Assembly (NCBI GenBank): GCA_021521415.1
Contig: JAIQDT010001740.1
Coordinates: 46,079-110,078, forward strand
DNA from: Bidens hawaiensis
Lineage: Eukaryota > Streptophyta > Magnoliopsida > Asterales > Asteraceae
Direction of reading: 5' to 3'
Length of the DNA stretch: 64,000 nt
Shown: in pieces, positions 46,060-57,556 of the stretch
Numbering within the stretch: position 1 is the first letter of the stretch
How the letters are laid out: the number at the start of each line of letters is the position of its first letter
Notes under the pieces: generated by a model
The model's input: the letters and a program-made list of their open reading frames with translations, nothing else
The model's database searches: none
What the model was told of the DNA's origin: nothing
Program-made: the position numbers and the translations under genes

Positions 46060-49000
46060 ATGTCTTCACGTGATCTCGAATCTACAGCCGATGACAAGAG
46101 TACTGCTGGCGAGTGCCAGTGTGCTCTGCCTGTCGATCTGTATCAGTACGTCGTCAGGAAGTTCATGCTCGAGTCTCTCGAGCCTGAGTTTCCTGAACCC
46201 CATCAGACGGTGTACGATGCCCCCAGAGGCAAGATCGGGGTTTATGCTGCATTCTTTGTCTATGGGAATCTTAGGTTACCATTGACAAAGTTTGTTTACC
46301 GTGTCCTTGAGAGGCACGGTGTGCACCTGACTGAGGTGCACCCGATGGCGATTGCCAAGGTTCGCCACTTCGAGTGGGTGTGCCGGATTCTGGGCATTGA
46401 GCCCTATGTTGACCGCCTGATGACCTTCTACACTTGGAGGTGCATCCAGGGGTGGTATACGTTGATAACCCGGATTAATGGTTTGAAGATTTGCGCAACC
46501 GAGCGCAGTCTTCACTCGTGGAAGCGGGAGTTCTTCTACATTTCGGCTCGCGCCGTCCCCCTTGCCATGAAATTCAAGAATGGGCAAGCACTTCCCAGCC
46601 TTCACGCCTCCAACTACCAGGAGGCGGAATGGTTTTCGAAGATATCCCGAGTCCAATCTCCGGTTTACCGGTTTGCGGAGTCCGGGATGGTGATGCTCGA
46701 GATGAGCCGGGTGTGGAAGGATGCGGATGCGCGAAAGATCCCAATCGTCCTTGAATACGGTTCGAAATCTGTTCCTTACGGTATGCTTTGTTTCTTTTTG
46801 TTGATTTAGAATTTCTTCTAACTTTCCTGTTTATTTCAGAGGGGAACGACTTGCAGTCGCTCATGTACCCGCGGGAGGCTGACGGCCCCGCTCGGATGGG
46901 TACTCGTGCTCTAGACGAGAACGAGTTGCCCATCCTAGAACAAACGGCGGATCGGTTCGTGGAGGTCTATCCGCTAGGCCACGAGATCCTTAGCGCCAGG
47001 CGGCCAGGTAAGGCGCTATTCGACCCTCGACCCCTCAATGTTGAAACCTCTGCTGGAATTCCTCTAATCGTATGTTCTGATGAGGAATCCGCAGATGGTC
47101 CTCCGTTGGTGCGGGAAGAAGAAGGCTGCCGGCGGGAAGGGGAAGGAGAAGGTGGCCTCCACTGCCGATCCGGCGCCTCGGTCTGATTCGGAGACCGAGA
47201 GCGAAGAGGTGGCGGGGAATCCCGGTGGTGATAAGACCGCCGCTCCGGAGGCTGCGACGATTGTCACCTCCGGAGAGCCAAGGATGACAACGGTGAGCGG
47301 CGCAAATAGGCCGGCTCCATCGGGTTCGTCCCCCGCCTCTCCGTACCTTTAGGCTCAAGAAAACCCGTAAGTACAAACTTCCTTTATCTTTAACTTCATA
47401 GTTTTCCATCAATGCTTATCTTCTTTGCGCAGGCGTGGATGTTGACGCATTCCAGGGTGGAGCGCAGAGGAGTACCTCCCCGCCAATGACGGTAGGCCCG
47501 GTCAGCCTTCCTGAGGCGACGACCCAGGCAGCTGCGCCTGCGCCTGCTTCCACTGGTTCAGTTGCTCACCTCCGTTGAGCCGACTGTTCCAGTTGTGATG
47601 ACGTCACCGCCGGCTGTGAGTGCTATTTTTACCGCATCTTTCACCGAGCCGGCGGTTACTTTTGCTGCGGATTCCGCGGCGGCGACCGCGGCGGCTTCTA
47701 CCATGCCTCCGTCATCGGCTACGACGGCCGATCCTTCAGGTACGCATGGGGCTTCTCGCCAATCTCTGCCTCCTTCCCATCTGCCTGACCTTTTGGTGGA
47801 TTTCCCTTGGGTTCAGGTGATGGGTTTGGCGGCTATCGGCCTGTTATTGACCCTACATGTGCGTAGGGTTCTTTTGGCCCATTTTATATATTTTTTTATC
47901 ATCTTTTCCTAACTGCTTTATGTTTTTTGCAGTGTCGGATTCCAATGAAGTGTATGTTCCACGATGGAACATTCGCCGAGGAACAACTCTTCGCACCCCT
48001 GTGGAGTGCGTGGAGTGGGCTCGTCACGCTGCTCCTAGTGGTGCGTTGGGGGAAGCCATGGCTAGCTACCAGGAAGGTAGGCTAAGCAATGAGCTTCGGG
48101 TTCTCCTGGCCCGGATGCTGCCACGCGCGTCGAGCTGCTTTGTCGTGAAAACGACAAGTTAAAAGCAGCTCGCCTTCAGGAAGTAGCTCAGGCGCGGGCT
48201 GTCCGGGAGGAGAATAGGAGGCTCTCCGCCGCGGCGGCGGAGAAGGAGAAGGCGTTCAAGGCCCTTGAAGTTGAGGTTCAGGCCCGTCTCGAGGCTCGCT
48301 CCAAGGCTGCCCAAGCTGTTAATGAACAGCTTCGGCTGGCTAAGGAAACTGCTAGGAACGCAACTGAAAGGGCCACCAAGGCTGAAGCTATTGCTGAGCC
48401 TCTACACCTGGAGAATGAAGAGCTTAAAGCCAAATTAGAGGCTCTCCAGCAGGCTCATGATGCCTTGGCGATGGAGGACGCGAAGAAGCTCCAAGAAATC
48501 CTGGACCAGAGGGGCGTGCTTGACCACACTGAGCGGAAGCTAAAGGGCGTCGAAGAGGCTACTGCAAAGGAAGTGTTGCTTGCCAACCTTAATAAAAGTG
48601 AAGCCGAACGCGCCTGTACCCAAGCTCAAGCCGCCCTCCAAGAAGCTCTGGTTGCCAAGGAATGGCTTCTTCGAGAAGCGTTGTCTCAGGTAAGCTTTTC
48701 ATGTCTTTACGCTTTTCTTTGTAAATAGAAAAGGTTCTGATACTTGTATATTTTCTTTTGTAGGTTGTGCATCGGGTCTTCTCAGAGACGTCTTATGATG
48801 ATGCTATGAGCGCAGCCCTCAACGCTTCTCACGAGGATGGGGAAAAGGCCGGCTTCCTGCTTGGTCTAGGGTTCGTTGAGAAAGGCATCCCGCCTTCCAA
48901 CTTCCCTTTGTACAATGTTGATACTGAAGCTGTTTACGACCAAGCAGTGAACCAGTATGCCGCCTTCCCGCATCCGGTGGTGGAGAAGGTGAACCAAGTT

Positions 49001-49099
49001 GCTGCTGCTGATGATGGGCTAGCTATCCTTAAAGCTTTCCTTGAACTGCCACGATCTACTGATGGTGCTGGTCCAAGTGGAAGTGGCCCTGAAGCTTGA
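46060..49099 (+). pseudogene. Antisense multi-exon gene inside the Tat element (Transposase_28-like plus coiled coil)
   Basis: A gene opposite to gag. Exon 1 (46,060-46,780) opens MSSRDLESTADDKSTAGEC and encodes a 240-residue domain (LEPEFPEPHQTVYDAPRGKI, VYRVLERHGVHLTEVHPMA, WRCIQGWYTLITRI) like the plant 'putative gypsy type transposon' family (Transposase_28, as I recall it). Intron 46,781-46,839 (GTATGC...TTTCAG) joins it to VYPLGHEILSARRPGK in exon 2. A Lys/Gly/Ala-rich, low-complexity middle part follows. Then come WNIRRGTTLRTPVECVEW (near 47,965) and a long Ala/Glu-rich coiled coil (48,120-48,689). A last exon (48,764-49,099; EKAGFLLGLGFVEKGIPPSN) ends GPSGSGPEA. The clear introns are sound, but frame changes are needed near 47,115, 47,340, 47,570 and 48,100, so this copy is probably damaged or the middle exons are mis-modelled. 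Function unknown; a role in regulating or assisting the element is speculation. Confidence 0.7.
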
Positions 49100-49309
49100 T
49101 CCTGAAGATCCCTTCCCACTGCTAGGATAGATTTAGCTTGTATAGATTTATTTTCTTGTAGGCGGGTAGTTACCCGACCATTCTTGTAATGAATATTATG
49201 AAATATAAATCTTTGTGCGGGTAAGACCGCTACTTTCTCTGGATTCCTTGCTTTATAAACGTTATATGACTTGCATACTTTAGTTTAAATTAGCAATTTT
49301 CCAAGTGTA

Positions 49310-49640
49310 GAATAAGTTAACCTTTGAACGTGGTAGATAATAGGTTGAAGTTTTGCTTCCTCTTTCGTGATTGTGCGGGTATGACCGTCACTTGCACTTA
49401 GTAGGATGGCTAAACTTTACCTATATCTGACCTGCGTGTAGGTTTTCCTCATCCTTTTTTGAAATTTCTAAGTGTTTAGGATAAGTTAACCTTTGAACGT
49501 GGTAGATAATAGGTTGAAGTTTTGCTTCCTCTTTCGTGATTGTGCGGGTAGGACCGTCACTTGCACTTAGTAGGATGGCTAAACTTTACCTATATCTGAC
49601 CTGCGTGTAGGTTTTCTTCATCCTTTTGTTAGAAATTTTC
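49310..49640. repeat. Two 169-bp tandem repeats
   Basis: AAGTTAACCTTTGAACGTGG to GACCTGCGTGTAGGTTTTC, twice, starting near 49,313 and 49,482. They lie just past the 3' end of the antisense gene. Confidence 0.9.
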
Positions 49641-50335
49641 TTGAATAAGTTAACCGTTCGACGCGCGGTTGTCAATAGGTTAGTGTTCAGTTTCCTCTAT
49701 CATGATTCATGCGGATAGACCGTCACTTTCATTTAGTGGGATGACTGAACTTTTCCCCTTCAACTGACATGCGTGAAGGTTTGCCGTTTTTTGGGTTTAT
49801 GCGGGTTTTGCCGCCTTCCCCAACCAACGACTTTCCACTTAATTATGCGGTGAAAACCGGCATATTAGTGTTGAATAAATTAACCGTTCGACTCGCGGTT
49901 GTTAATAGGTTAGTGTTCAGTTTCCTCTATCATGATTCATGCGGATAGACCAGCACTTTCATTTAATGGGATGACTGAACTTTTCCCCTTCAACTGACCT
50001 GCGTGAAGGTTTGCCGTTTTTTGGGTTTATGCGGGTTTTGCCGCCTTCCCCATGCAACGACTTTTCACGTAATTATGCGGTGAAAACCGGCATATCCGTG
50101 TTGAATAAATTAACCGTTCGACGCGCGGTTGTTAATGGGTTAGTGTTCAGTTTCCTCTATCATGATTCATGCGGATAGACCGGCACTTTCATTTAGTGGG
50201 ATGACTGAACTTTTCCCCTTCAACTGACCTGCGTGAAGGTTTGCCGTTTTTTGGGTTTATGCGGGTTTTGCCGCCTTCCCCACGCAACGACTTTCACACT
50301 TATGTATGCGGTGAAGACCGTCATCAGTGTTGATA
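49641..50335. repeat. Three 230-bp tandem repeats
   Basis: Units start TTGAATAAATTAACCGTTCG near 49,641, 49,871 and 50,101 and contain CATGATTCATGCGGATAGAC and GTTTGCCGTTTTTTGGGTTT. They are distantly related to the adjacent 169-bp repeats (shared TAGGTT-AGTGTT/GAAGTT and GGATGNCTNAACTTT blocks), so both arrays may share an ancestor. Confidence 0.93.
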
Positions 50336-50620
50336 GTTCATAAAGTATAAATGTAAAATCATCAGCGCCGATGTTCTAAGGAGAATCATTTCCATTAGAA
50401 GTGGCTCTTGGCCTTTTCTTTACAAATTTGGAATTGATCTACATGCAAACTGTGTAATTGAGCTCCCTTCCATGTTGTTGGGATGGGAGTGCCATCGAGC
50501 CGATACGCACCTGGTTCGGGATCTCGTTCTTTACGCAGCATGTAGTCTCCACATTGAAGCTGGAATTTTTATTCGTGTTTTCCCCAGCTGGGGTTCTACA
50601 CGCATCAGCCTGCTCAGCGT

Positions 50621-52078
50621 TCATTGCGCCACGAGGTGCGCGAGCGTCCCATCTCTAACAAATGCTTCGAACATGTCCTTTACGTCTATGCATTCTTCAG
50701 TGTTGTGGCCTTTTGTCCTGTGAAAGTCACAGTATTTGCTCCGATCAGCATTGGGACGATGTCGGATCATTGGAGGCTTTGGCCATGGGAGCTCCTCAGT
50801 GGCGAATATCTCGGTGATGCTTTTGGTGAGCGGCGTCCATCTGGAGTTCTGGTTCGACTGTACGTTACCCCTTCCGCCTAACCGATGTTGCAAGCCGGAT
50901 GAGGTGTCAAAGTTTACCCTTGACTGCCAAATGCCTAGCTTCCGCTTTTTGTTTAATCGGGCGGTAAGGACGTTGTCTTCTCTTGTTTTCTAGGTGTAGA
51001 GGTTTGTGCTCTGTGGGAGATCTCTACCCAGTTGTTTCTCCGTTTCCGCAAAGCGTTTAGCTGCTGTCATGATGGCATCCCATGTGGATGGCATGCCATC
51101 TTTACCCGTTAAGGTGCGGATAAGCTCTGGGTCGTTCGCGCCCTGAATAAAAGCAGCGCGAACAAGATCTTCGCTAATGTTACCCAGACTTAGCTTCTTC
51201 GAGTTGAAGCGAGTGATGAAGTCTAGCAAAGATTCATCTTCCTCTCAAATGCATTTGAGGATTGTCCATTGCTCCTCGGTATACTTTCTTTGCTGGCTGA
51301 AGTGTTGGCTAAACTTCTGTTGGAAGTCTGCCCAGTCGTAGATGTGGTTGACCGGTAGACGATCGAACCACGCTCTAGCAGCCCCCACAAGCGTCATTTG
51401 GAACATGTAACACCACGTAGGTTCCGTCCAACTACTGACGGTTGCCCCCGCTATGAATCTGTTCAAATGATCATCTGGGTCAGATATACCATCATATGTG
51501 CCTATGCTGGACATTTGTTTGGCACTTTTTGGGGCAATTGCTTCCGCAATGTCCCTTGCAAATTTGGACGTTCCCGCATTTGCAACGTTTGGTCTGTGTT
51601 TTGGAGAAGTCACGTGGACTTCCACCTGTGTTTTTGGTTTGAAGGCTTCTCCAAAATGCCTTCTCGGTTGGGAGTCCGTTTCCTTACGCTTCCCTTTTGC
51701 CCTATGGCGAGGGTTCGCGTCGGTGTCGGATTCCTCCGAGTCATCGTCCAAGTATTCTTCGAATTCATCAGCCTGTTGGACGGAACGCAAGCGTTCGTCC
51801 AACTCAGCTTGGAATTCCTTTTGACGTGCCTCCGCCCATGCCTTAACTTCATGGAGTGTTTGGCGGGGGAGTCTTGTTCGTTTCTCTAACTGGGTATCGG
51901 TGATTCCCAGTGAGCGATTATTTACTGCACTTGCCCCAGCTTGGGTAACTGGGGTAGTGTTCATAAAATTTACTTCACTTGCCCCGGCTTGGGTAACCGG
52001 GGTAGTGTTTGTAAAGACTGTGTAGCCGGTATTCCCCCCAGTAGCTGGGGTTGTGGTTACCGGAGTTTCTTTAACCAT
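50621..52078 (-). pseudogene. Tat gag, two in-frame stops
   Basis: One continuous minus-strand frame of 486 codons from the ATG at 52,078 (MVKETPVTTTPATGG) to 50,621, interrupted only by TGA at 51,245-51,247 and TAG at 50,990-50,992. The N-terminus holds a duplicated TTPVTQAGASEVN/SAVN block. The capsid-like core is SSIGTYDGISDPDDHLNRF, WTEPTWCYMFQMTLVGAARAWF, KFSQHFSQQRKY, DFITRFNSKKLSLGNIS and LIRTLTGKDGMPSTWDAIM. A zinc-binding motif follows (CDFHRTKGHNTEEC, C-x2-H type). The TGA falls where arginine CGA would read through, as after CpG deamination. Gag would assemble the particle; with two stops this copy likely cannot. Wording is close to the decayed Tat gag at 4.1-5.9 kb. Confidence 0.88.
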
Positions 52079-52126
52079 CTTTCCAGAAGTTTGAAAAAAC
52101 TGGAGAAAAACGAAGTTCTAGCTTTT

Positions 52127-52143
52127 ATGCACGGATGGCGCCA
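52127..52143 (-). promoter_or_regulatory. Primer-binding site of the Tat element
   Basis: The minus strand reads TGGCGCCATCCGTGCAT one base inside the 5' LTR. The TGGCGCC start is that of a tRNA 3'-end complement; I do not name the tRNA. Confidence 0.8.
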
Positions 52144-52144
52144 A

Positions 52145-53132
52145 TGAAGAAACACTAACCGGACCCCGGGCAGATTACGGATAACCTGGGGGTTAGATAG
52201 ATGTTTCCCACGAGGGGTTAGACCCGGTAAAGATGGTTCTTCTGATAACCTGCAAAACAGACACCGTGAGCTTGTCACTGAGAAGGGGGGGTTCCTCCTT
52301 GTGACCACCCTCCGGCGTGAGAATCAGACTAGATTGCTCTTTAAATATAAATGTATATTAAGAGATTGCTAGAGCAGATATCAGGTATATTATGATGATA
52401 ATATGATAAGATATGATAGTAATGTGATGGTCATACCATTTGTGGTATTTATAGCCGAAGGTAGGTTTCCAAGGAGGTGTGGTCTGCTGAATAGTATTCC
52501 TGTTCAACCAATAGTGGCCTACGCACGTGCCCTGCTGGTAGTTGGTGGGTAGGCAGCGGCTGATAGTGATCAGGCCTGCTGTGTACTATTCCTTTTCCAC
52601 CAACTGCCGGCTATGCACGTGGTATGACAGGAGTTGGTGAGTAGGCAGCGGCTAATAGTGACATACAGTACAGGAGCATGCTGCTCGCCATACTGTTGTC
52701 AATAAGCTGTCGTATCTTTAGTCAGATCTTTTGCCCATACCTCGTCAGGTACAGTACAGAAGATCTTCCCGTATCGTACGGACTGGCTTATTTGGGCGGG
52801 AGTATTCCCCCTCCCGCCCTTGTGCGGGATTGTTCCCGGCTTTGCTCATTCCTTCAGGTGACACTGAGTGATTGAGAGCTAAGTGCCTTGTGCGTGTAGC
52901 CTTGCTGCGCGGGTGGCCTTCCCTGATGGCTTGTATCCGCAACTGCGGGAACAGGCAGAGTCCTTCACCATTGGGAGGCATTTCCTGCGGGAACAGCTTG
53001 CGTACTGCGCGTAAGGACGTCACGTCTCTGAGCATGGTTGGTCCTGCGGATCCAGTTGGTTTCTGCGCAGACGTCCCTTTTCAAGGTGAGTCTTGCGGGT
53101 CCAACTGGGCTCTGCTGGGACCTACCTCTTCA
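52145..53132 (-). repeat. 5' LTR of the Tat element
   Basis: 988 bp, ends matching the left LTR exactly; the five-base length difference is the G-run at 52,285. On the minus strand it should drive gag transcription from a TATA box near 52,455 (GGCTATAAATACC). Confidence 0.95.
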
Positions 53133-55568
53133 ATTCAGACGCCCCAATTAACACAAAACGAATGTTTTTAATAGAAGGGTCGATAACTTTTAGCATCTTT
53201 GTTGATATCTTAAAAGAAATTAAAGACTATAGTACATAATAAGTGTAATGGGTAGGAGGCACTTGAATGAATTCATAATGGCTAAGCCAGTAAGGGATTT
53301 AATTCTTGAGGGGGGTCCTTTTGATGGAGTTTGGTTGGCACTTAAAATTGAATCTCTTATGGTGTGTTTAAATGCATTTAAATCTTCAATGTGTGTGGAG
53401 GTTGAGAGATTAACTTTAAGTTACATGAATGAAGTCCCATATGAATTCCTTGTATGAGAATGGTTCTTTCCACCTTGTTTTGCCATTTGTACCCTTTTTA
53501 CAACTTCATATCCATAGTTTATGAAGGAAAAAAAGGTTTGGAAAATCATGTGTTAATCCTTTCTAACATATTCGGCAAGTAGGTGGTCGGCTTCAAACCA
53601 CTAAACCTTTTTATCGAAACCAAATTGTTAGGTTGAGACAAAGACTGGATAAATGCATGATGGGTAAGACTTTAAAATATCGATATAGCTATGAAAGGAT
53701 AGATCATTTGATTGTCACACGTTCAGCGATAGTTATTACAAATAACATAGAATGATCGGCTAGGGTTGTGTTGGTTCTTAATTGGGAATAATCAAGATTA
53801 CATCTAGGTATGGTTTATGGTGTCCTATTTACATATGGATTGTAATATATGTGTTGTGTATCTGATTTTAAGTTACAATATAGTAACACCATACATGGCA
53901 ATGCAAATCAACTAAGCTCATGTCAAAACAACCTTGTATAGTAAATGTTAGCTTATTGATAATTTATAGTTTGATAATGGCTTAAACTAAGGTAAAACTA
54001 CCTAAATCATAAAAAGTTGTGTCCAAGGCATTGAGATTACAGTACTACACAGTTTTAAACATGGTTTTAAACGAAACCATATATAATTTAGATGTCCTTG
54101 CCTCAAAAGCGTATAGGCGGCATCCTTTCAACAAACGTCCCATTGCCGCAAGGTGCTTGCGGGCATTTTTAAGGATGCATACTATCAGGATTTGCAAACA
54201 CACTATCCGAGCAAAAACACATAAACATTAATAACAAACATGGGGGTTTAGGGTTTAGCATGGTTTGCTCTAGACTGACCTACATCCAGTGACCACTAGT
54301 ATTCTTTATTGGGTGAACGATTACAAATAAATAAAATGAAATAGAAGACGATTTGTACCTTAACAAACAAGAAAACTAAAACCGGACACATAAAAGTCGT
54401 ACTAAGCCCAACAAATACCTGGTGAAGGATGTCCACAAGTGGGGTCAGGTGGGCATAGTTTCTGTAAAGGGAAACATATCACACATACGGTCTTGTAGGT
54501 TACACTCCACATAAATACGAACAGATAAACACTCAAAAAGAAATAAGATATATAAAAATAGATAAATATTCAGAATTATTTTGAGTTGTATGAAATGTTT
54601 AAAAAAATAAGTCAAATGCCATACTGATCAGGCTATGTTTGGGATTTCTTAGTTACACCTCCTTTTGACTTGTATAAGTTGTTTTGATAAGTTACTTCCT
54701 CCTAACTTATCAAAAACTTCTTTTTTCTTAAAAAAAAAAAACTAAAAAAGTCACATTACCCAAACACCTTTTTAACTTATATAAGTTAATAAGTTATAAG
54801 AAGGTAAATATAAAGAATCCCAAAAAACCCCCTTAATAGACTTTATTATACAAATATTTATTAATTGTTAATACCAAATCTTTTTAACATATTAATGAAA
54901 TTAGGTTTAGTATTGATAACAATTAGGTTGACGTTTTGTTATATACCAGCTTCAACTGCCATACTTAATTTTATTTTATTTTTTTTGAAATTTCTTCAAT
55001 ATATATTAATATGCATATTTCAATTGTATAAACTTAAATTCAACTTTGCTTGCGTTGGATTAAAAGGAATCTTGATATTTCTAAGCATAAGTGCTTTGGT
55101 CCATGAACGATGAGGAGAAATGAGCCATCTCGGCTTATGCTCATGGGAGTACCACGCCGGCTTAGCGTGATAGATCTATGAGCAGAGCGCTCCCGAATTT
55201 TATTTTATTCTTCAATTGATAGAGCCATTTAACCTTTTCACAATGGTTACAACTTACAAGTACAAAGAAATAATGTTTCTAAAACTCACTTGAAATTCCA
55301 TAAAAACTTTTATTTGTTTTACACAAAATTAAATATATATATATATATATATGTATATATTCTCACTCTATTTAGGGTCTAGTTGGCTAGCCTTGTTCCT
55401 TGTTGTTTATGTATATATTTTTGTTTGATGCTGCTTTTTGATTCTTATGCCCTATTTTTAGTAGGTTACAGATTTCTTGCTTTTTTGGTAGTTTGCTATC
55501 TATGTATTGCTAAGTGTCTTTGCTTGTAGGATGTATGTTTACTCTGATTACCTGTATGTAGCTTTATG
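53133..55568. other. Intergenic sequence with one MITE-like block
   Basis: No gene recognised; the frames at 53,248-53,457 and 54,865-55,113 lack domains. The segment 54,636-54,835 has inverted-looking ends (TATGTTTGGGATTTCTTAG against the reverse complement of AAAGAATCCCAAAAAAC) and repeated AACTTAT/ATAAGTT motifs, probably an old MITE. A short TA microsatellite is at 55,331-55,352. Confidence 0.45.
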
Positions 55569-55702
55569 AGCCGGGGGTCTCTCTGGAAGCAGCTTCTCTA
55601 TTCTCACGGATAGAGGAAAGACTTGCCTACATCTCACCCTTCACTGACCCTACCATAGCGTGCTATGCGGTGGGATATAAAGGGCTTGATTGATTGATTG
55701 AT
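55569..55702 (+). mobile_element. Au-SINE/RTE-type 3' end with TTGA tail
   Basis: GGGGGTCTCTCTGGAAGCAG, CTCTATTCTCACGGATAGAG, GCCTACATCTCACCCTTCAC, TATGCGGTGGGATATAAAGGG and a (TTGA)n tail. Same module as 33,633-33,776. The T-rich 200 bp upstream could be a LINE 3' UTR rather than a tRNA-derived SINE head. Confidence 0.7.
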
Positions 55703-57330
55703 ATATATATTCTCACTAATCGATTCATTATCATCATCCTCCGAGACTAATAAAGTTTTCATCGCAAAATCGTAGTCGCATCCCAATTTTCAATACAACA
55801 AGCTGAAAGTTCACATCCAAGAACAAAATGAGCTTGTTTAGACCGGGACTTTGAAGTTGCTAATGATCATCTAGTACATGACTATTTTCTGATGACTATA
55901 TAGTATATACTGACAAAAGGTTTGGGTGTTGATTTCAAATGAGCCTACAACTATTCCTACTAATAATTACGATTTGGAGAGAGATTTGAAGGTTCCAACA
56001 AAAGAGTGATGCTAAAGTTAGGTGGTGTTTACCATTTACAAAAGTGCACATCCAATATTCGTCAAATGACAACTCCAATATCCCGTGGTATTTATACTTG
56101 AAACTGTCTGAAAACTATACATGCAAGTCTTTACAATTATGATGTAATTGATCTCTATGCCAAGAAATATTTACAAAATTGACGTGGAGTGATATTCAAC
56201 ACCTATATATGAGGTGTATGAAGCAAAACATTGTTTTCTTAGTATGCTTGATAGATGGTAGAGTATTCGTTAATCAACCAAAAAGTTAACGGTTTGATCA
56301 TCGCTACAAATACACCACAGCTTTGACCATATTATATAAGATATAACATGTTGGATATAAAAAGAAAACCATACGTTGAATAAATGGATCTTGCTATCAC
56401 GTCAAAGTAAGGTGGAACCTTCTATAAAACAAATATAAATATATAAAGATTTTAAGAGTTATAATCAAAGAAGCAAGTTTCCATTTGAGTAAACAATGTT
56501 TCATCATAAGGTTGACATTTAGAAAAACCGTTTGTTATGATTGTTGAAATTTCAATGCGGGACGCGATCTAACGCTCACCAACACACCAATAAAAATTAT
56601 TTTTTAATTGGTTGTTGGAGACCTCAAAAGGCTTACGATTTGCATACAACCCTCTCACTCGACTTTAAATCTTAGAACAATGGTGTTCTCCCATATTATT
56701 GACATATACTTGTTGGAATCAAACTGAGACTCCCTAGGAGGTTCCCACAAAATTTCTACCACGTGCATGGTTCGAATCCTGATACATTCCTTTTGCCTCA
56801 CGCTTAACCCAACTAGCATTTGCCAACTGAGGCAAGAAAGGTGTATACATATTGATATTTTCCGATTCAGTTTGTTCTTTGCTCTTTAATTTACTTGTCT
56901 GTATATTTGAACCTTGCTTTTTGTTGAGCTTCTTGTGCCTTGTAAGTTGCGTTTTTTTTTTTAATGATATCGGCTTTTCAAAAAAATATATTATATGTAG
57001 ATATAGAATGCGATTAACTAGCCTTTCTAGCGCCAGTAGAGTTGGTGATCCATTTGCAAAGACGAAGTCTTTAAAACACTAAGTAGTAGAGAGGTCTTGC
57101 ATTTAAGTATCCCATATGACAGAAATTCAACATTTTTTTAAAAAAAATTGACCTTTCTAGAAGAAAAAAAATCCTTGACATTGTTTTGTAAATCCATGTG
57201 CTATAACGGTAATTCATAATTAGCAATCAATAAATGAATGAAGTGCAATATGTCACAACAATTTTCTCTTTCCACCGAAATTAGGATTTTTCCAACATTT
57301 AATATATTTATGGTTCCCCTCACCTATGAG
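55703..57330. other. Intergenic sequence upstream of the GIR1-like gene
   Basis: AT-rich, no gene recognised. A tRNA-like B box (GGTTCGAATCC, 56,769-56,779) stands alone and may be SINE debris. Confidence 0.5.
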
Positions 57331-57334
57331 TTCC

Positions 57335-57344
57335 TATTTATATA
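57335..57344 (+). promoter_or_regulatory. TATA-like box of the GIR1-like gene
   Basis: TATTTATATA, about 90 bases before the inferred 5' UTR donor (57,435/57,436) and 210 bases before the start codon. Context only. Confidence 0.45.
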
Positions 57345-57556
57345 CATGGTCTTTGAAGCTCCAAACCAACATCCCTGTCTCATCGATCACTATTGATCTA
57401 TATCTCTTCTCTCCCGAAGGTGCTTCCGATCCGAGGTAAGCACTATGATCAAACCTTATGTTTATGGTAAAGTGAATTTGATCATAAGATTGACTTATGT
57501 ATGTTTTATTTTCAGGAAAGATAATTATTCGTAAAGTCATGTCCATAAGGAGAAAT

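Larger units (their letters stand above)
43631..53132 (-). mobile_element. Non-autonomous Tat element: gag, no pol, antisense gene
   Basis: A 9.5-kb LTR retrotransposon read from the minus strand: 5' LTR 52,145-53,132, PBS 52,127-52,143, gag 52,078-50,621, a tandem-repeat region 49,310-50,340, an extra gene on the opposite strand 46,060-49,099, six 97-bp repeats 45,017-45,587, a purine-rich tract at 44,624-44,645, and 3' LTR 43,631-44,623. No protease, RT, RNase H or integrase is present. The LTRs differ by about four C/T changes and the length of one G-run, so the copy is young. The 5-bp flanks (CCAAC left, ATTCA right) do not match. Extra antisense ORFs are known in Tat-lineage elements. 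The pol-less state implies dependence on a related autonomous element. Confidence 0.85.

Noticed and set aside
54865..55113. 82-codon hydrophobic frame
   Set aside because: AT-rich composition gives such Ile/Leu/Phe-rich frames by chance; no promoter, splice sites or known relative.
56769..56779. tRNA gene suggested by GGTTCGAATCC
   Set aside because: No A box or cloverleaf can be drawn around it; more likely SINE debris or chance.
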